From: an uncultured Bacteroidales bacterium
GTDB lineage: Bacteria; Bacteroidota; Bacteroidia; Bacteroidales; Paludibacteraceae
Assembly (NCBI GenBank): GCA_946185835.1
Contig: CAMHKW010000024.1
Coordinates: 1-32,379 of the forward strand
Direction of reading: 5' to 3'
Length of the DNA: 32,379 bases
A program made the position numbers and the translations under genes. Below the pieces are notes generated by a model, which did not search any database, was not told the DNA's origin, and saw nothing but the letters and a program-made list of their open reading frames with translations. Every line of letters starts with the position of its first letter. Within the stretch, counting starts at the first letter, position 1. This document shows, in pieces, positions 6,555-15,246 of the stretch.

Positions 6555-7685
6555 ATGAATATTCTCATTACCGGCGGTGCCGGTTTCATAGGCAGCCATG
6601 TGGTTCGGCTGTTTGTCAATAAATATCCGCAATATAAGATTATCAATGTCGACAAGCTTACTTATGCCGGTAACCTTGCCAATCTTCGTGATATAGAATC
6701 GGCACCTAACTATAAGTTCGTTCGTGCCGACATCTGTGACTTCGATACTATCTATTCTCTCTTTCAAACCGAGCAGATAGACGGCGTCATCCACCTCGCT
6801 GCCGAGAGTCATGTCGACCGCTCTATCAAAGACCCCTTCACCTTCGCCCGCACCAACGTGATGGGAACGCTTAGCGTGTTGCAGGCTGCCAAGTTATATT
6901 GGGAGTCGCTGCCTGAGGGCTTCGAGGGCAAACGGTTCTATCATATCTCTACCGACGAGGTGTATGGAGCTCTCGAACTCACTAATCCTGAAGGAGTGAA
7001 GCCGCCTTTTACCACCAAGGCATCATCGGGCGAGCACCATCTCGCCTATGGCACGGATTTCTTCTACGAGACGACCAAATACAATCCTCATTCGCCGTAC
7101 TCGGCAAGTAAGGCATCGTCCGACCATTTCGTTCGAGCTTTCCACGATACCTACGGAATGCCTACTATCGTTACCAACTGCTCTAACAACTATGGTCCCT
7201 ATCAGTTCCCTGAGAAACTTATACCGCTGTTTATCAATAATATCCGACATCGTAAACCGCTGCCCGTCTATGGCAAGGGAGAAAACGTGCGCGACTGGCT
7301 ATATGTAGAAGACCATGCCCGTGCCATCGACCTTATTTTCCACCAAGGGAAAGTGGCTGAGACCTATAACATCGGCGGGTTCAACGAGTGGAAGAACATC
7401 GACATCGTTCGCGTACTCATACTCACTGTCGACCGCTTGCTCTCTCGTGCCGAAGGCGAGGACCTTGACCTTATAACCTACGTTACCGACCGCGCCGGAC
7501 ATGACATGCGTTATGCTATCGACTCGACGAAGCTGCAGCGTGAGTTAGGGTGGGAGCCTTCACTGCAGTTCGAACAGGGAATAGAGAAGACGGTACGCTG
7601 GTATCTCGATAACCAAGAATGGCTTGACAACGTGACCTCGGGTGACTACCAACTCTACTACGAGAAGATGTATGCCAACAGATAA
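6555..7685 (+). CDS. rfbB: dTDP-glucose 4,6-dehydratase
   Basis: A 376-residue short-chain dehydrogenase of the RmlB type. It converts dTDP-glucose to dTDP-4-keto-6-deoxyglucose, the second step of dTDP-rhamnose and other deoxysugar synthesis, in the cytosol. The N-terminus holds the NAD-binding TGGAGFIGSH. HISTDEVYG near residue 133 supplies the Thr-Asp-Glu active-site group, and YSASK has the catalytic Tyr182 and Lys186. NNYGPYQFPEKLIP and GENVRDWLYVEDH are typical of the family. The rmlA, rmlC and rmlD genes are not in this window. It is the last gene of the tightly spaced run from sdhB; the 175-nt gap after it is full of repeats. Confidence 0.95.
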   Translation: MNILITGGAGFIGSHVVRLFVNKYPQYKIINVDKLTYAGNLANLRDIESAPNYKFVRADICDFDTIYSLFQTEQIDGVIHLAAESHVDRSIKDPFTFARTNVMGTLSVLQAAKLYWESLPEGFEGKRFYHISTDEVYGALELTNPEGVKPPFTTKASSGEHHLAYGTDFFYETTKYNPHSPYSASKASSDHFVRAFHDTYGMPTIVTNCSNNYGPYQFPEKLIPLFINNIRHRKPLPVYGKGENVRDWLYVEDHARAIDLIFHQGKVAETYNIGGFNEWKNIDIVRVLILTVDRLLSRAEGEDLDLITYVTDRAGHDMRYAIDSTKLQRELGWEPSLQFEQGIEKTVRWYLDNQEWLDNVTSGDYQLYYEKMYANR

Positions 7686-7688
7686 CTT

Positions 7689-7758
7689 GATTCCTGATTT
7701 CTGATTCCTGATTCCTGATTCCTGATTCCTGATTTCTGATTCCCGATTCCTGATTCCT
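7689..7758. repeat. Ten tandem copies of a 7-bp repeat
   Basis: GATTCCT is repeated ten times without a break; copies 2 and 7 read GATTTCT and copy 8 reads GATTCCC. It begins 3 nt after the rfbB stop codon and is non-coding. Such arrays change length by replication slippage, which could alter the spacing between rfbB and galK. Confidence 0.85.
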
Positions 7759-7772
7759 GCATTGTCTTATTC

Positions 7773-7826
7773 CGCCGGTTGGGAACCGGCGCTCCCAATA
7801 AAATCGGACGGACACAAGATCTGTCC
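7773..7826. repeat. Palindromes between rfbB and galK (REP-like)
   Basis: CGCCGGTT, GGG, AACCGGCG (7773-7791) is a 19-nt palindrome of the same family as those near 23.1, 26.7 and 27.1 kb. A second, GGACA...TGTCC around a central AGATCT, lies at 7810-7826. Both could form hairpins in a transcript running from rfbB into galK. Confidence 0.55.
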
Positions 7827-7860
7827 CTACAACTCAAAAATAACTTAAAATAATAATACC

Positions 7861-9024
7861 ATGACAACAACAGAATTGAAACAAGCTTTTGCTCAAGCTT
7901 ACTCACACGAGGCAGAACATGTGTTTTTCTCGCCGGGGCGTGTTAATCTTATAGGTGAACATACCGACTACAACGGAGGTTATGTCTTCCCGTGTGCTCT
8001 TTCTTTCGGAACCTACCTGCTGATGGCTCGCAATGCCGACAAGGTGTTGCGTTTCCGCTCGCTGAATATGCCTGAGGTGACCGAGTTGCAACTCGACACT
8101 CTCACTACACCTCTGCCAAAGAACCATTGGGTTAACTACCCCTTAGGCTGTATCGCTCAGTTCGTTAAGCGTGGTCATGCTGTCACTCAGGGTTACGACA
8201 TGCTCATCTGGGGTAACGTGCCTGCCGGTGCCGGACTGTCGTCGTCGGCAGCTTTGGAAGTAGTAACAGCATACGCCTTCAACGAGTTATTAGGTACCGG
8301 ATACGACCGCACCGAACTCGCTAAGATAGGTCAGCTCTCGGAGCATGAGTTCGCAGGCGTCAACTGCGGCATCATGGACCAGTTCGCATCCGCATGGGGC
8401 AAGAAAGACCATGCCATCTTCCTTAACTGCGATACTCTCGAGTTCCAACACGTGCCCGTCAAACTCGATGGTATCAAGGTGGTAATCAGCAATACCCACT
8501 CACCCCATAAACTCGACTCGGGTGCATACAACGACCGCGTCGCTCAGTGCCATCTCGCTCTTGAGCAGCTGCGCACCGTGCGTCCCGACCTCAAGAACCT
8601 CGCCGAACTTACCGAAGCTGAGTTCGAGAAGATAGAGTCAGCCATCACCGACGAGGTGGCACACCGTCGTGCCCGCCACGTGGTAGGAGAAGTGCAACGT
8701 ACCACCGATGCAGTGAAAGCCTTGAAGGCAGGCGACATCGTCACTTTCGGCAAACTCATGTGCCAGAGCCACGTCTCGCTGCGTGACGACTACGAAGTGA
8801 CGGGCTTGCACCTCGACACCCTGGCGCAGGAGGCATGGAAGATAGACGGCGTACTCGGCTCACGTATGACAGGCGGCGGATTCGGAGGTTGCACCGTATC
8901 GCTCGTAAGAGACGAAGCTATCGAAGAATTCAAAGAGAAGGTAGGGCGTGCTTACGAACAGATAACAGGCATACATCCCGACTTCTATGTCGCACAGATA
9001 AGCGACGGAGCACGCGAATTATAA
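7861..9024 (+). CDS. galK: Galactokinase
   Basis: A 387-residue GHMP kinase of normal length, phosphorylating galactose at C1 with ATP in the Leloir pathway. The galactokinase signature GRVNLIGEHTDYNGGYV is at residues 26-42. The ATP loop PAGAGLSSSAALEV is at about 121-134, with NCGIMDQF after it, and MTGGGFGGC is near residue 340. All motifs are intact. galM follows 30 nt downstream, so they are probably co-transcribed. No galT and no sugar transporter lie between or beside them in this window. The gap before the gene contains the heptamer array and palindromes; no clear promoter is seen there, so galK may depend on read-through from rfbB. Confidence 0.95.
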   Translation: MTTTELKQAFAQAYSHEAEHVFFSPGRVNLIGEHTDYNGGYVFPCALSFGTYLLMARNADKVLRFRSLNMPEVTELQLDTLTTPLPKNHWVNYPLGCIAQFVKRGHAVTQGYDMLIWGNVPAGAGLSSSAALEVVTAYAFNELLGTGYDRTELAKIGQLSEHEFAGVNCGIMDQFASAWGKKDHAIFLNCDTLEFQHVPVKLDGIKVVISNTHSPHKLDSGAYNDRVAQCHLALEQLRTVRPDLKNLAELTEAEFEKIESAITDEVAHRRARHVVGEVQRTTDAVKALKAGDIVTFGKLMCQSHVSLRDDYEVTGLHLDTLAQEAWKIDGVLGSRMTGGGFGGCTVSLVRDEAIEEFKEKVGRAYEQITGIHPDFYVAQISDGAREL

Positions 9025-9054
9025 GCATTACTTAGCATAAAACACCTTAGATAT

Positions 9055-10089
9055 ATGGTTAACGCAGAATCATTCACCGGACTTATCGACGGACAGCGCG
9101 TCAGACTCTTTACCCTGCATGGCAAAGACGGTATGACGGCTCAGATAACCAACTACGGTGCCAAGATAGTGTCGCTCGTCGTTCCCGATGCAGAAGGTAA
9201 CAAAGCTGATGTCGTTCTCGGATTCTCTACTTTCGAAGAGTGGCAGCAGAAAGAGACATATTTCAATGCTGTAATAGGGCGTTATGCTAACCGTATCAAA
9301 GACGGGCGCTTCGTTCTCGACGGCAAAGAGTACCAATTGGCAGTCAACAACGGCACCAATCACCTGCACGGAGGCAACGTGGGCTTCAACCGCAAAGTGT
9401 GGGAAGTGGTAGGGCAGACGCGATACTCGGTGAGTATGCACTATCGCTCGAAAGACGGCGAAGAGAACTATCCCGGAAACCTCGATGTGTATGTTACATA
9501 CCAGTTGACGCGCGATGGAGCATTGGCAATAACCTACGAGGCAAAAACCGACAAGCCTACCATCCTCGGCTTTACCAACCATGCCTACTTCAATCTTCAA
9601 GGCGAAGGCAACGGTGATGTCAAAGAGCATGTCTTGCAGGTTTTTGCTGACCAATATACGCCGTTCGACGATACCGCTTGCCCCACCGGTGAGGTGGCGG
9701 CAGTAGATGGTACTCCGATGGACTTCCGTCAGCCTGTCCGCATCGGCGACCGTATCGACGATAAGTTCTTCGCACCCGGTCGCGGCATCGACAACAACTT
9801 CGTGCTACGCAAGCAAGGCGCTAAGAAAATACCGGAACTCGCAGCCCGACTCTCGGCGGCAGGGCGCACGATGGAGGTGTGGACAACCATGCCCGGACTG
9901 CAGGTGTATACCGGCAACTGGGTAGAGCAGAATATAGGTAAGTCGGGCAAGCAGTATGACGTGCAGACAGCCGTATGCCTCGAAGCACAGAACTTCCCCA
10001 ATTCGCCAAACATCCCCACCTTCCCCTCGCCGGTTCTGCGCCCGGGTGAGGTGTACTTCGAGAAGTGTATATATAAATTCGTAAAATAA
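9055..10089 (+). CDS. galM: Aldose 1-epimerase (mutarotase)
   Basis: A 344-residue protein that interconverts the alpha and beta anomers of galactose and so supplies alpha-galactose to GalK. Family landmarks are NHLHGGNVGFNRKVW near residue 102, FTNHAYFNL near 175 (the two catalytic histidines) and VCLEAQNFPNSPN near 307 (the catalytic base Glu). NRIKDGRF near 80 is also typical. There is no signal peptide, so this is the cytosolic form rather than the secreted mutarotase found in some Bacteroides loci. The queD start follows 9 nt after the stop. Confidence 0.94.
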   Translation: MVNAESFTGLIDGQRVRLFTLHGKDGMTAQITNYGAKIVSLVVPDAEGNKADVVLGFSTFEEWQQKETYFNAVIGRYANRIKDGRFVLDGKEYQLAVNNGTNHLHGGNVGFNRKVWEVVGQTRYSVSMHYRSKDGEENYPGNLDVYVTYQLTRDGALAITYEAKTDKPTILGFTNHAYFNLQGEGNGDVKEHVLQVFADQYTPFDDTACPTGEVAAVDGTPMDFRQPVRIGDRIDDKFFAPGRGIDNNFVLRKQGAKKIPELAARLSAAGRTMEVWTTMPGLQVYTGNWVEQNIGKSGKQYDVQTAVCLEAQNFPNSPNIPTFPSPVLRPGEVYFEKCIYKFVK

Positions 10090-10098
10090 TATAGCATA

Positions 10099-10437
10099 AT
10101 GTATTACGTCCGCAAACGTATAGAGATATCGGCAGCGCATAATCTTAATCTCTCATACGAGAGCAAGTGCGAGAACCTGCATGGACATAACTGGATTATC
10201 GAAGTCTATTGCCGAGCACGCGAACTCGACTCCGATGGCATGGTCACCGACTTTACCCATATCAACAGGGTGGTGAAAGATACGTTCGACCATAAGTATA
10301 TCAACGATGTGCTCGATGTCAACCCCTCGGCAGAAAATATTGCACGATGGATCTGCGACCATGTGAAAAACTGCTATAAGGTGTCGGTGCAAGAGTCGGA
10401 GGGTAATGTCGCTATCTACGAACGGGATGAGTTATAA
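10099..10437 (+). CDS. queD: 6-carboxy-5,6,7,8-tetrahydropterin synthase
   Basis: A 112-residue QueD of the short type. It turns dihydroneopterin triphosphate into 6-carboxytetrahydropterin, the first committed step towards queuosine in tRNA. The zinc ligands are His14 (SAAHNL), His28 and His30 (LHGHNW), the catalytic Cys is Cys24 (SKCENLHG), and VQESEGNVAIYE near the end supplies the substrate-binding Glu. The gene overlaps queE by 11 nt, so the two pathway steps are translationally linked. queC and queF are not in the window. The position straight after galM suggests chance operon fusion rather than shared function. Confidence 0.93.
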   Translation: MYYVRKRIEISAAHNLNLSYESKCENLHGHNWIIEVYCRARELDSDGMVTDFTHINRVVKDTFDHKYINDVLDVNPSAENIARWICDHVKNCYKVSVQESEGNVAIYERDEL

Positions 10438-11011
10438 GATCAACGAAATTTTCTATTCTCTTCAAGGCGAGGGGCATTACACAGGCACTCCTGCCGTGTT
10501 CGTCCGTTTTAGCGGATGTAACCTGCATTGTGATTTTTGCGATACCGACTTCTCTAAGTATGTATTGATGACGGAGGATGAGATTGTCAACGAGGTGAGT
10601 CGATTATTACCATTTGACCTCAAGAACTCCCCCCATGCTGATGCTTTTGTCATGGTCGTGCTGACAGGCGGCGAGCCGTCGCTGCAACTGACAGCAGAGC
10701 TGTTAGACGCTCTCCATCGGATAGTGCCGTTTGTCACTATCGAGACCAACGGTACCCGACCACTACCCGAAGGCGTCGACTGGGTGACATGTTCGCCAAA
10801 AGAAAATACAAAGCTGCAGGTTCAGCATGTCGACGAACTGAAAGTGGTGTATCAAGGGCAAGATGTAGAGAAATATATGTCTGTGCCTGCGAAATACAGA
10901 TACCTGCAACCTTGCTCAATGCTCAATACCGATGAGGTGATAGAATATGTGCTCCGGCACCCGTGGTGGCGCCTGTCGTTACAAACGCACAAATTTACCG
11001 GAATCAGGTGA
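10427..11011 (+). CDS. queE: 7-carboxy-7-deazaguanine synthase (radical SAM)
   Basis: A 194-residue protein from ATG 10427 (MSYKINEIFYSLQGEG), inside the end of queD. The frame is open 21 nt further upstream but the QueE family starts at this motif. It performs the radical ring contraction of carboxytetrahydropterin to 7-carboxy-7-deazaguanine. The iron-sulfur ligands are Cys31, Cys35 and Cys38 (CNLHCDFC, the CX3CX2C pattern). VVLTGGEPSLQ near residue 85 and FVTIETNGTRPLP near 105 are SAM-binding and substrate segments. CSPKENTKL and LQPCSM match short QueE relatives. It ends the run of genes before the gyrA promoter; no strong terminator follows. Confidence 0.92.
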   Translation: MSYKINEIFYSLQGEGHYTGTPAVFVRFSGCNLHCDFCDTDFSKYVLMTEDEIVNEVSRLLPFDLKNSPHADAFVMVVLTGGEPSLQLTAELLDALHRIVPFVTIETNGTRPLPEGVDWVTCSPKENTKLQVQHVDELKVVYQGQDVEKYMSVPAKYRYLQPCSMLNTDEVIEYVLRHPWWRLSLQTHKFTGIR

Positions 11012-11110
11012 GTTTGGCGTAAAGGCGATTTTCCGGCACTCTTAGGCATTAGGCAATGATTACCGACAGGGTGTCGAAAAACAATATAAAATTCGTTAGA
11101 TGCAAAAATA

Positions 11111-11142
11111 TTTGCGTCTATCGAATTTTTTTTGTATCTTTG
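11111..11142 (+). promoter_or_regulatory. gyrA: gyrA promoter
   Basis: TTTG (11111-11114), a 20-nt spacer and TATCTTTG (11135-11142) followed by CGCG fit the Bacteroidetes consensus. Transcription would start near 11149, giving a leader of about 98 nt. The rest of the 235-nt gap after queE holds nothing else I can name. Confidence 0.7.
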
Positions 11143-11246
11143 CGCGATTTTAAGGGAGACCTCAAGAGCCGTAATGCCGATGCCTGTTGGGGCTGGTTAA
11201 AATGCAATAAAAGTAACGAAAATTATAAATCTCAATATAAATAATT

Positions 11247-13817
11247 ATGATTGATAACGATAGAATTATCAAAGTGAACATCGACGAGGAGATGCGGTCC
11301 TCGTATATCGACTATTCGATGAGCGTCATCGTCAGTCGTGCCTTGCCCGATGTGCGCGATGGTTTCAAACCTGTGCATCGTCGAGTGTTATTCGGAATGA
11401 ATGAGTTGGGCAACACCAGCGACAAACCCACCAAGAAGTCGGCTCGTATCGTCGGTGAGGTGATGGGTAAGTATCACCCCCATGGCGACTCGAGTATCTA
11501 TGGTACTCTGGTGCGTATGGCACAGCCTTGGGCGATGCGTTATACCCTGGTCGACGGACAAGGTAACTTCGGTTCGGTCGACGGCGATAGCCCTGCCGCC
11601 ATGCGTTATACCGAGGCACGTCTGTCAAAACTCGCCGAAGAGATGCTTCGCGACATCGAAAAAGACACTGTCGACATGCAGCTCAACTTCGACGACTCTT
11701 TGCGTGAACCCACCGTCTTGCCTACACGCTTTCCGAACCTGCTGGTCAACGGCTCTAACGGTATCGCCGTAGGTATGGCTACCAACATGCCGACACACAA
11801 CCTCGGTGAGGTCATCGATGGATGTATCGCCTTTATACATAACCCCGATATCGACGTCGACGGGCTGATGCAGTATATCAAAGCCCCGGATTTCCCGACA
11901 GGCGGTACCATCTACGGCTATGCAGGTGTGCGAGAGGCTTACGCCACCGGACGAGGACGCATCGTAATACGGTCCAAGGCAGAGATAGAAACCGAGCACG
12001 ACGGACGAGAGAAAATCATCATCAGCGAACTGCCTTACGGCGTGGTTAAGTCTGACCTCGTGGCTAAGATAGCCGACTTGGTCAATACCAAGAAGATAGA
12101 AGGCATTACGGGCATCTCTGACCAGTCGAAACGCGACGTGCGTATCATCATCGACGTCAGACGCGACGCCAACGCCTCCGTCATACTCAACAAACTGTAT
12201 AAGTTCACCGAGCTGCAGTCGGCATTCTCGGTAAATAACATAGCCTTGGTAAAAGGGCGTCCGTGTCTGCTTACACTCAAACAGCTCATCTCCAATTTCG
12301 TCAATCACCGCATGGAAGTAGTGACACGCCGCACTCGTTTCGAACTCAAGAAAGCACAAGAGCGCGCTCATATCTTGGAGGGATTGATAATAGCGGTCGA
12401 TAATATCGACGAGGTGGTACGTATCATTCGCGCCTGCCATACTCCCTCCGATGCGCAAGCCGCACTCGAAGAGCGCTTCTCGCTCGACTCGTTGCAGTCG
12501 AAAGCTATTGTCGACATGCGACTCTCGCAACTCACCGGACTGAGAATCGACGAGTTGAAAAACGAGTATGCCGAAATAGAGAAACTCATCGAACACCTCA
12601 ACGCGTTGCTCGCCAGCGAACAACTGCGCTACGAAGTTATCTGCGATGAACTCAGAGAGATAAAAGAAAAATATTCCGACGAGCGCCGTACTCAGATTTC
12701 CTATGCTGCCGAAGAGTTCAACCCCGAAGACTTCTACGCCGATGACGACATGGTAATCACCATCTCGCACCTGGGATATATCAAACGCACCGCTCTCACC
12801 GAGTTCCGCCAGCAGGGCAGAGGCGGCATGGGCTCACGTGCAGGCAACGCCCGCGACGAAGACTTCATCGAGTATGTATACACCGCCTCAATGCACTCTA
12901 CCATGATGTTCTTCACAGAGATGGGACGCTGCTACTGGCTTAAGGTCTACGACATCCCTGAAGGCACCAAGCAGTCGAAGGGTAGAGCTATACAAAATAT
13001 GATAAACCTCGAGAAGGGCGACAAAGTGCGTGCTTTCATCAACGTCAAAGAACTCTCAAACAAAGAGTATGTCGAAAACCACTATCTCGTGTTTATCACT
13101 CGTTCGGGTATCATCAAGAAGACCACTCTTGAGGCTTATTCGCGTCCGCGTGCTAACGGTATCATCGCCATCTCGATGCGCGACGACGACCAGCTCATAC
13201 GTGTCGCCCTTACCGATGGCGACTCCGAGATACTCGTGGCAAGCTACAATGGTAAGGTCGTTCGCTTCAACGAAGCTAAGGTGCGCCCGATGGGACGACC
13301 CGCCACAGGTGTGAGAGCTATCACGCTCGAAGACGACGGCAACGACCATGTGGTAGGTATGGTGACAGTGGCTAAAGGCTCCACAGAAAGCATACTCGTG
13401 ATATCGGAAAACGGATACGGCAAACGTACCATGCTCGACGACGAAAACGGTGAGCCTATCTACCGCATCACCAACCGCGGCGGCAAGGGCGTGAAGACAA
13501 TCAACATAACCGAGAAGACGGGCAACCTGATAGGTATCGATGCCGTGACCGACGATGTCGACCTCATGCTTATCAATAAGTCCGGAACTGCAATACGTAT
13601 GCCAATCGAGTCGATACGCTTCACCGGTCGTGCAGCACAAGGGGTCAAACTCATCGAACTGCAGAAACGGCAAGACACACTCGTGTTCGGATGCGTCGTT
13701 CCTAAAGATGAAGAACCGGCTCCAGACGCTCAGACTCTGACTGAAGGTGCCGAAGACACCGAGAGCCTGCAAGATGAACAAGGATACAACGACAGCACCG
13801 AAGAAACCAACGAATAA
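11247..13817 (+). CDS. gyrA: DNA gyrase subunit A
   Basis: An 856-residue type II topoisomerase breakage-reunion subunit, which with GyrB introduces negative supercoils. The N-terminus [24 protein letters not shown] is typical (spread over residues 17-42). The quinolone-resistance region reads [19 protein letters not shown]; the position of E. coli Ser83 is Ser. The catalytic Tyr lies in [11 protein letters not shown]. The C-terminal beta-pinwheel begins near residue 500 and has QGRGGMGS at the GyrA-box position. The last 40 or so residues are an acidic tail ([19 protein letters not shown]). The start ATG follows an A/T-rich leader. The TPR gene comes 87 nt later, as in other Bacteroidales. 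Confidence 0.97.
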   Translation: MIDNDRIIKVNIDEEMRSSYIDYSMSVIVSRALPDVRDGFKPVHRRVLFGMNELGNTSDKPTKKSARIVGEVMGKYHPHGDSSIYGTLVRMAQPWAMRYTLVDGQGNFGSVDGDSPAAMRYTEARLSKLAEEMLRDIEKDTVDMQLNFDDSLREPTVLPTRFPNLLVNGSNGIAVGMATNMPTHNLGEVIDGCIAFIHNPDIDVDGLMQYIKAPDFPTGGTIYGYAGVREAYATGRGRIVIRSKAEIETEHDGREKIIISELPYGVVKSDLVAKIADLVNTKKIEGITGISDQSKRDVRIIIDVRRDANASVILNKLYKFTELQSAFSVNNIALVKGRPCLLTLKQLISNFVNHRMEVVTRRTRFELKKAQERAHILEGLIIAVDNIDEVVRIIRACHTPSDAQAALEERFSLDSLQSKAIVDMRLSQLTGLRIDELKNEYAEIEKLIEHLNALLASEQLRYEVICDELREIKEKYSDERRTQISYAAEEFNPEDFYADDDMVITISHLGYIKRTALTEFRQQGRGGMGSRAGNARDEDFIEYVYTASMHSTMMFFTEMGRCYWLKVYDIPEGTKQSKGRAIQNMINLEKGDKVRAFINVKELSNKEYVENHYLVFITRSGIIKKTTLEAYSRPRANGIIAISMRDDDQLIRVALTDGDSEILVASYNGKVVRFNEAKVRPMGRPATGVRAITLEDDGNDHVVGMVTVAKGSTESILVISENGYGKRTMLDDENGEPIYRITNRGGKGVKTINITEKTGNLIGIDAVTDDVDLMLINKSGTAIRMPIESIRFTGRAAQGVKLIELQKRQDTLVFGCVVPKDEEPAPDAQTLTEGAEDTESLQDEQGYNDSTEETNE

Positions 13818-13904
13818 GTGCTGAATAATGAGTGCCAACCAAGTTTGGCATAATAGTTGTAAAGTAATATTTAGAAACAGTAATCAATTTAAACATTCAA
13901 TACA

Positions 13905-15170
13905 ATGAAAAAGTTAACGATGATGATGGTAGTCGTTTTGCTTGCAGGCGGCTGCTTCGCTCAGAAGAGCAACGTGAACAAAGCAAAGAGTCTGTCCTCT
14001 TCGCTCGAGAACCCTGACTTCGCTGCTGCACGCAACGCTATTGCTGCCGCTTTGGAAGACCCCTCGACCAAAGACCTGACCAACACATGGTATGTGGCAG
14101 GCTTGGTAGGATACAACGAGTTCCAGTATTATCAGGTACGCCGCAGTCTTCAGCAGTCGGCTTCTGACCTTGATTTGAGCAAGCCAACAAGCGAGTCGTA
14201 CAACTACTGGCTTAAGGCTGACGAACTTTCGCAGATTCCTGATGCCAAAGGTAAAGTCGACAACAAGACAAGAAAAAACATCGTCAGCAAGATGCTCGAG
14301 TACTATCGTGCGCAGACTCTTATCATCTATGGCTATTCGCTCTACGAAAACGGCGACTACAAAGGAGCATATACCGAGTTCCTCAAACATCTCGACATGT
14401 CGAAGCTGCCGATGATGCAAGACCCAAAAACGCAACAGCAGTTTGTTAAGGACACCACCTACTGCACCTATCTGCTTTATGCTGCACGTTTTGCATACAT
14501 GGCAAAGATGTATCCCGAGGCTATCGCTACCTTCGAGCGTTTCAATACCCCCGAGATTGAAGCTGTAGCAAGCCGCTCCGATATCATTTCAGCCAACGAG
14601 TTTATCTATCAGTCGTATATCGACCAAAACGATACCGTCAATGCTGTGGCTTCGCTCCAACAGTCGATACAGCGCTTCCCCGAAGAAGCATGGTTCATCC
14701 AGAACCTGATTAACCTCTACATCAACTCAAAACAGAGCGATGTGGCAATAGAGTACCTAACCAAGGCTATCGAGAAAGAACCTCAGAAGGGCGAGTACTA
14801 TATGATTCGTGGTAACCTGCTACTCAACGAGAATAAGTTAGACGAAGCTCTTGCTGACTTAGAGAAGTCGATCTCGATTGACGAAAAGCTTGTTGAAGGA
14901 CAGGCAGGTATTGGTAGAGTGTACTATAACAAAGCTGTCATGAAAGGCGATGAGGCAAACCGCCAAAGCGACCAGAAAGCCTACGAGGCTGCCAAGAAAG
15001 AAGAAGCTGACCTCTACTTCCAATCGGTTCCGTATTTCGAAAAAGCACACCAACTTGCACCCGACGACAGAAACATATCATTGCTGCTCAAAGGTCTGTA
15101 TTGGCGCTTCCGCGACAAAGACGGATACCTCGACAAATACAACAAACTAAACGAAGAGTTGAATAAATAA
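13905..15170 (+). CDS. Exported tetratricopeptide-repeat protein
   Basis: A 421-residue protein with a signal peptide (MKKLTMMMVVVLLAGGCFAQ). The Cys at 17 is followed by FAQ, not a clean lipobox, so signal peptidase I cleavage after CFA is more likely than lipidation. Several TPR units follow: about 130-165 (IYGYSLYENGDYKGAYTEFL), 195-225, 235-265 and two strong ones at 270-335 (AIEYLTKAIEKEPQKGEYY, then DEALADLEKSISIDEKL). The last 60 residues form charged helices. TPR proteins scaffold other proteins; the partner is unknown, and the location is probably periplasmic. It sits after gyrA and ends at a strong terminator. No clear promoter lies in the 87-nt gap, so it may be transcribed with gyrA. 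Confidence 0.85.
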   Translation: MKKLTMMMVVVLLAGGCFAQKSNVNKAKSLSSSLENPDFAAARNAIAAALEDPSTKDLTNTWYVAGLVGYNEFQYYQVRRSLQQSASDLDLSKPTSESYNYWLKADELSQIPDAKGKVDNKTRKNIVSKMLEYYRAQTLIIYGYSLYENGDYKGAYTEFLKHLDMSKLPMMQDPKTQQQFVKDTTYCTYLLYAARFAYMAKMYPEAIATFERFNTPEIEAVASRSDIISANEFIYQSYIDQNDTVNAVASLQQSIQRFPEEAWFIQNLINLYINSKQSDVAIEYLTKAIEKEPQKGEYYMIRGNLLLNENKLDEALADLEKSISIDEKLVEGQAGIGRVYYNKAVMKGDEANRQSDQKAYEAAKKEEADLYFQSVPYFEKAHQLAPDDRNISLLLKGLYWRFRDKDGYLDKYNKLNEELNK

Positions 15171-15177
15171 CAACCTG

Positions 15178-15215
15178 ATAAGAGTACTTCTAAAAACATT
15201 TAGAAGTACTCTTAT
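15178..15215 (+). terminator. Strong intrinsic terminator after the TPR gene
   Basis: A perfect 17-bp stem (15178-15194 with 15199-15215, core AAGAGTACTTCTAAA) surrounds the 4-nt loop AACA. Its symmetry lets it act on both strands. It lies 8 nt after the stop codon and only 31 nt before the next ATG. Confidence 0.85.
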
Positions 15216-15246
15216 TGTATACATATCACCTCTACAATTTTAAGAT

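Noticed and set aside
11480..11520. Gyrase quinolone-resistance change (Gly at the E. coli Asp87 position)
   Set aside because: The Ser83 equivalent is intact, and I believe this Gly is usual in Bacteroidales, so it is not evidence of resistance.
11625..12770. Long antisense frame of 381 codons opposite gyrA
   Set aside because: It mirrors codon bias of gyrA and matches no family; the same applies to the frame at 13056-13838.
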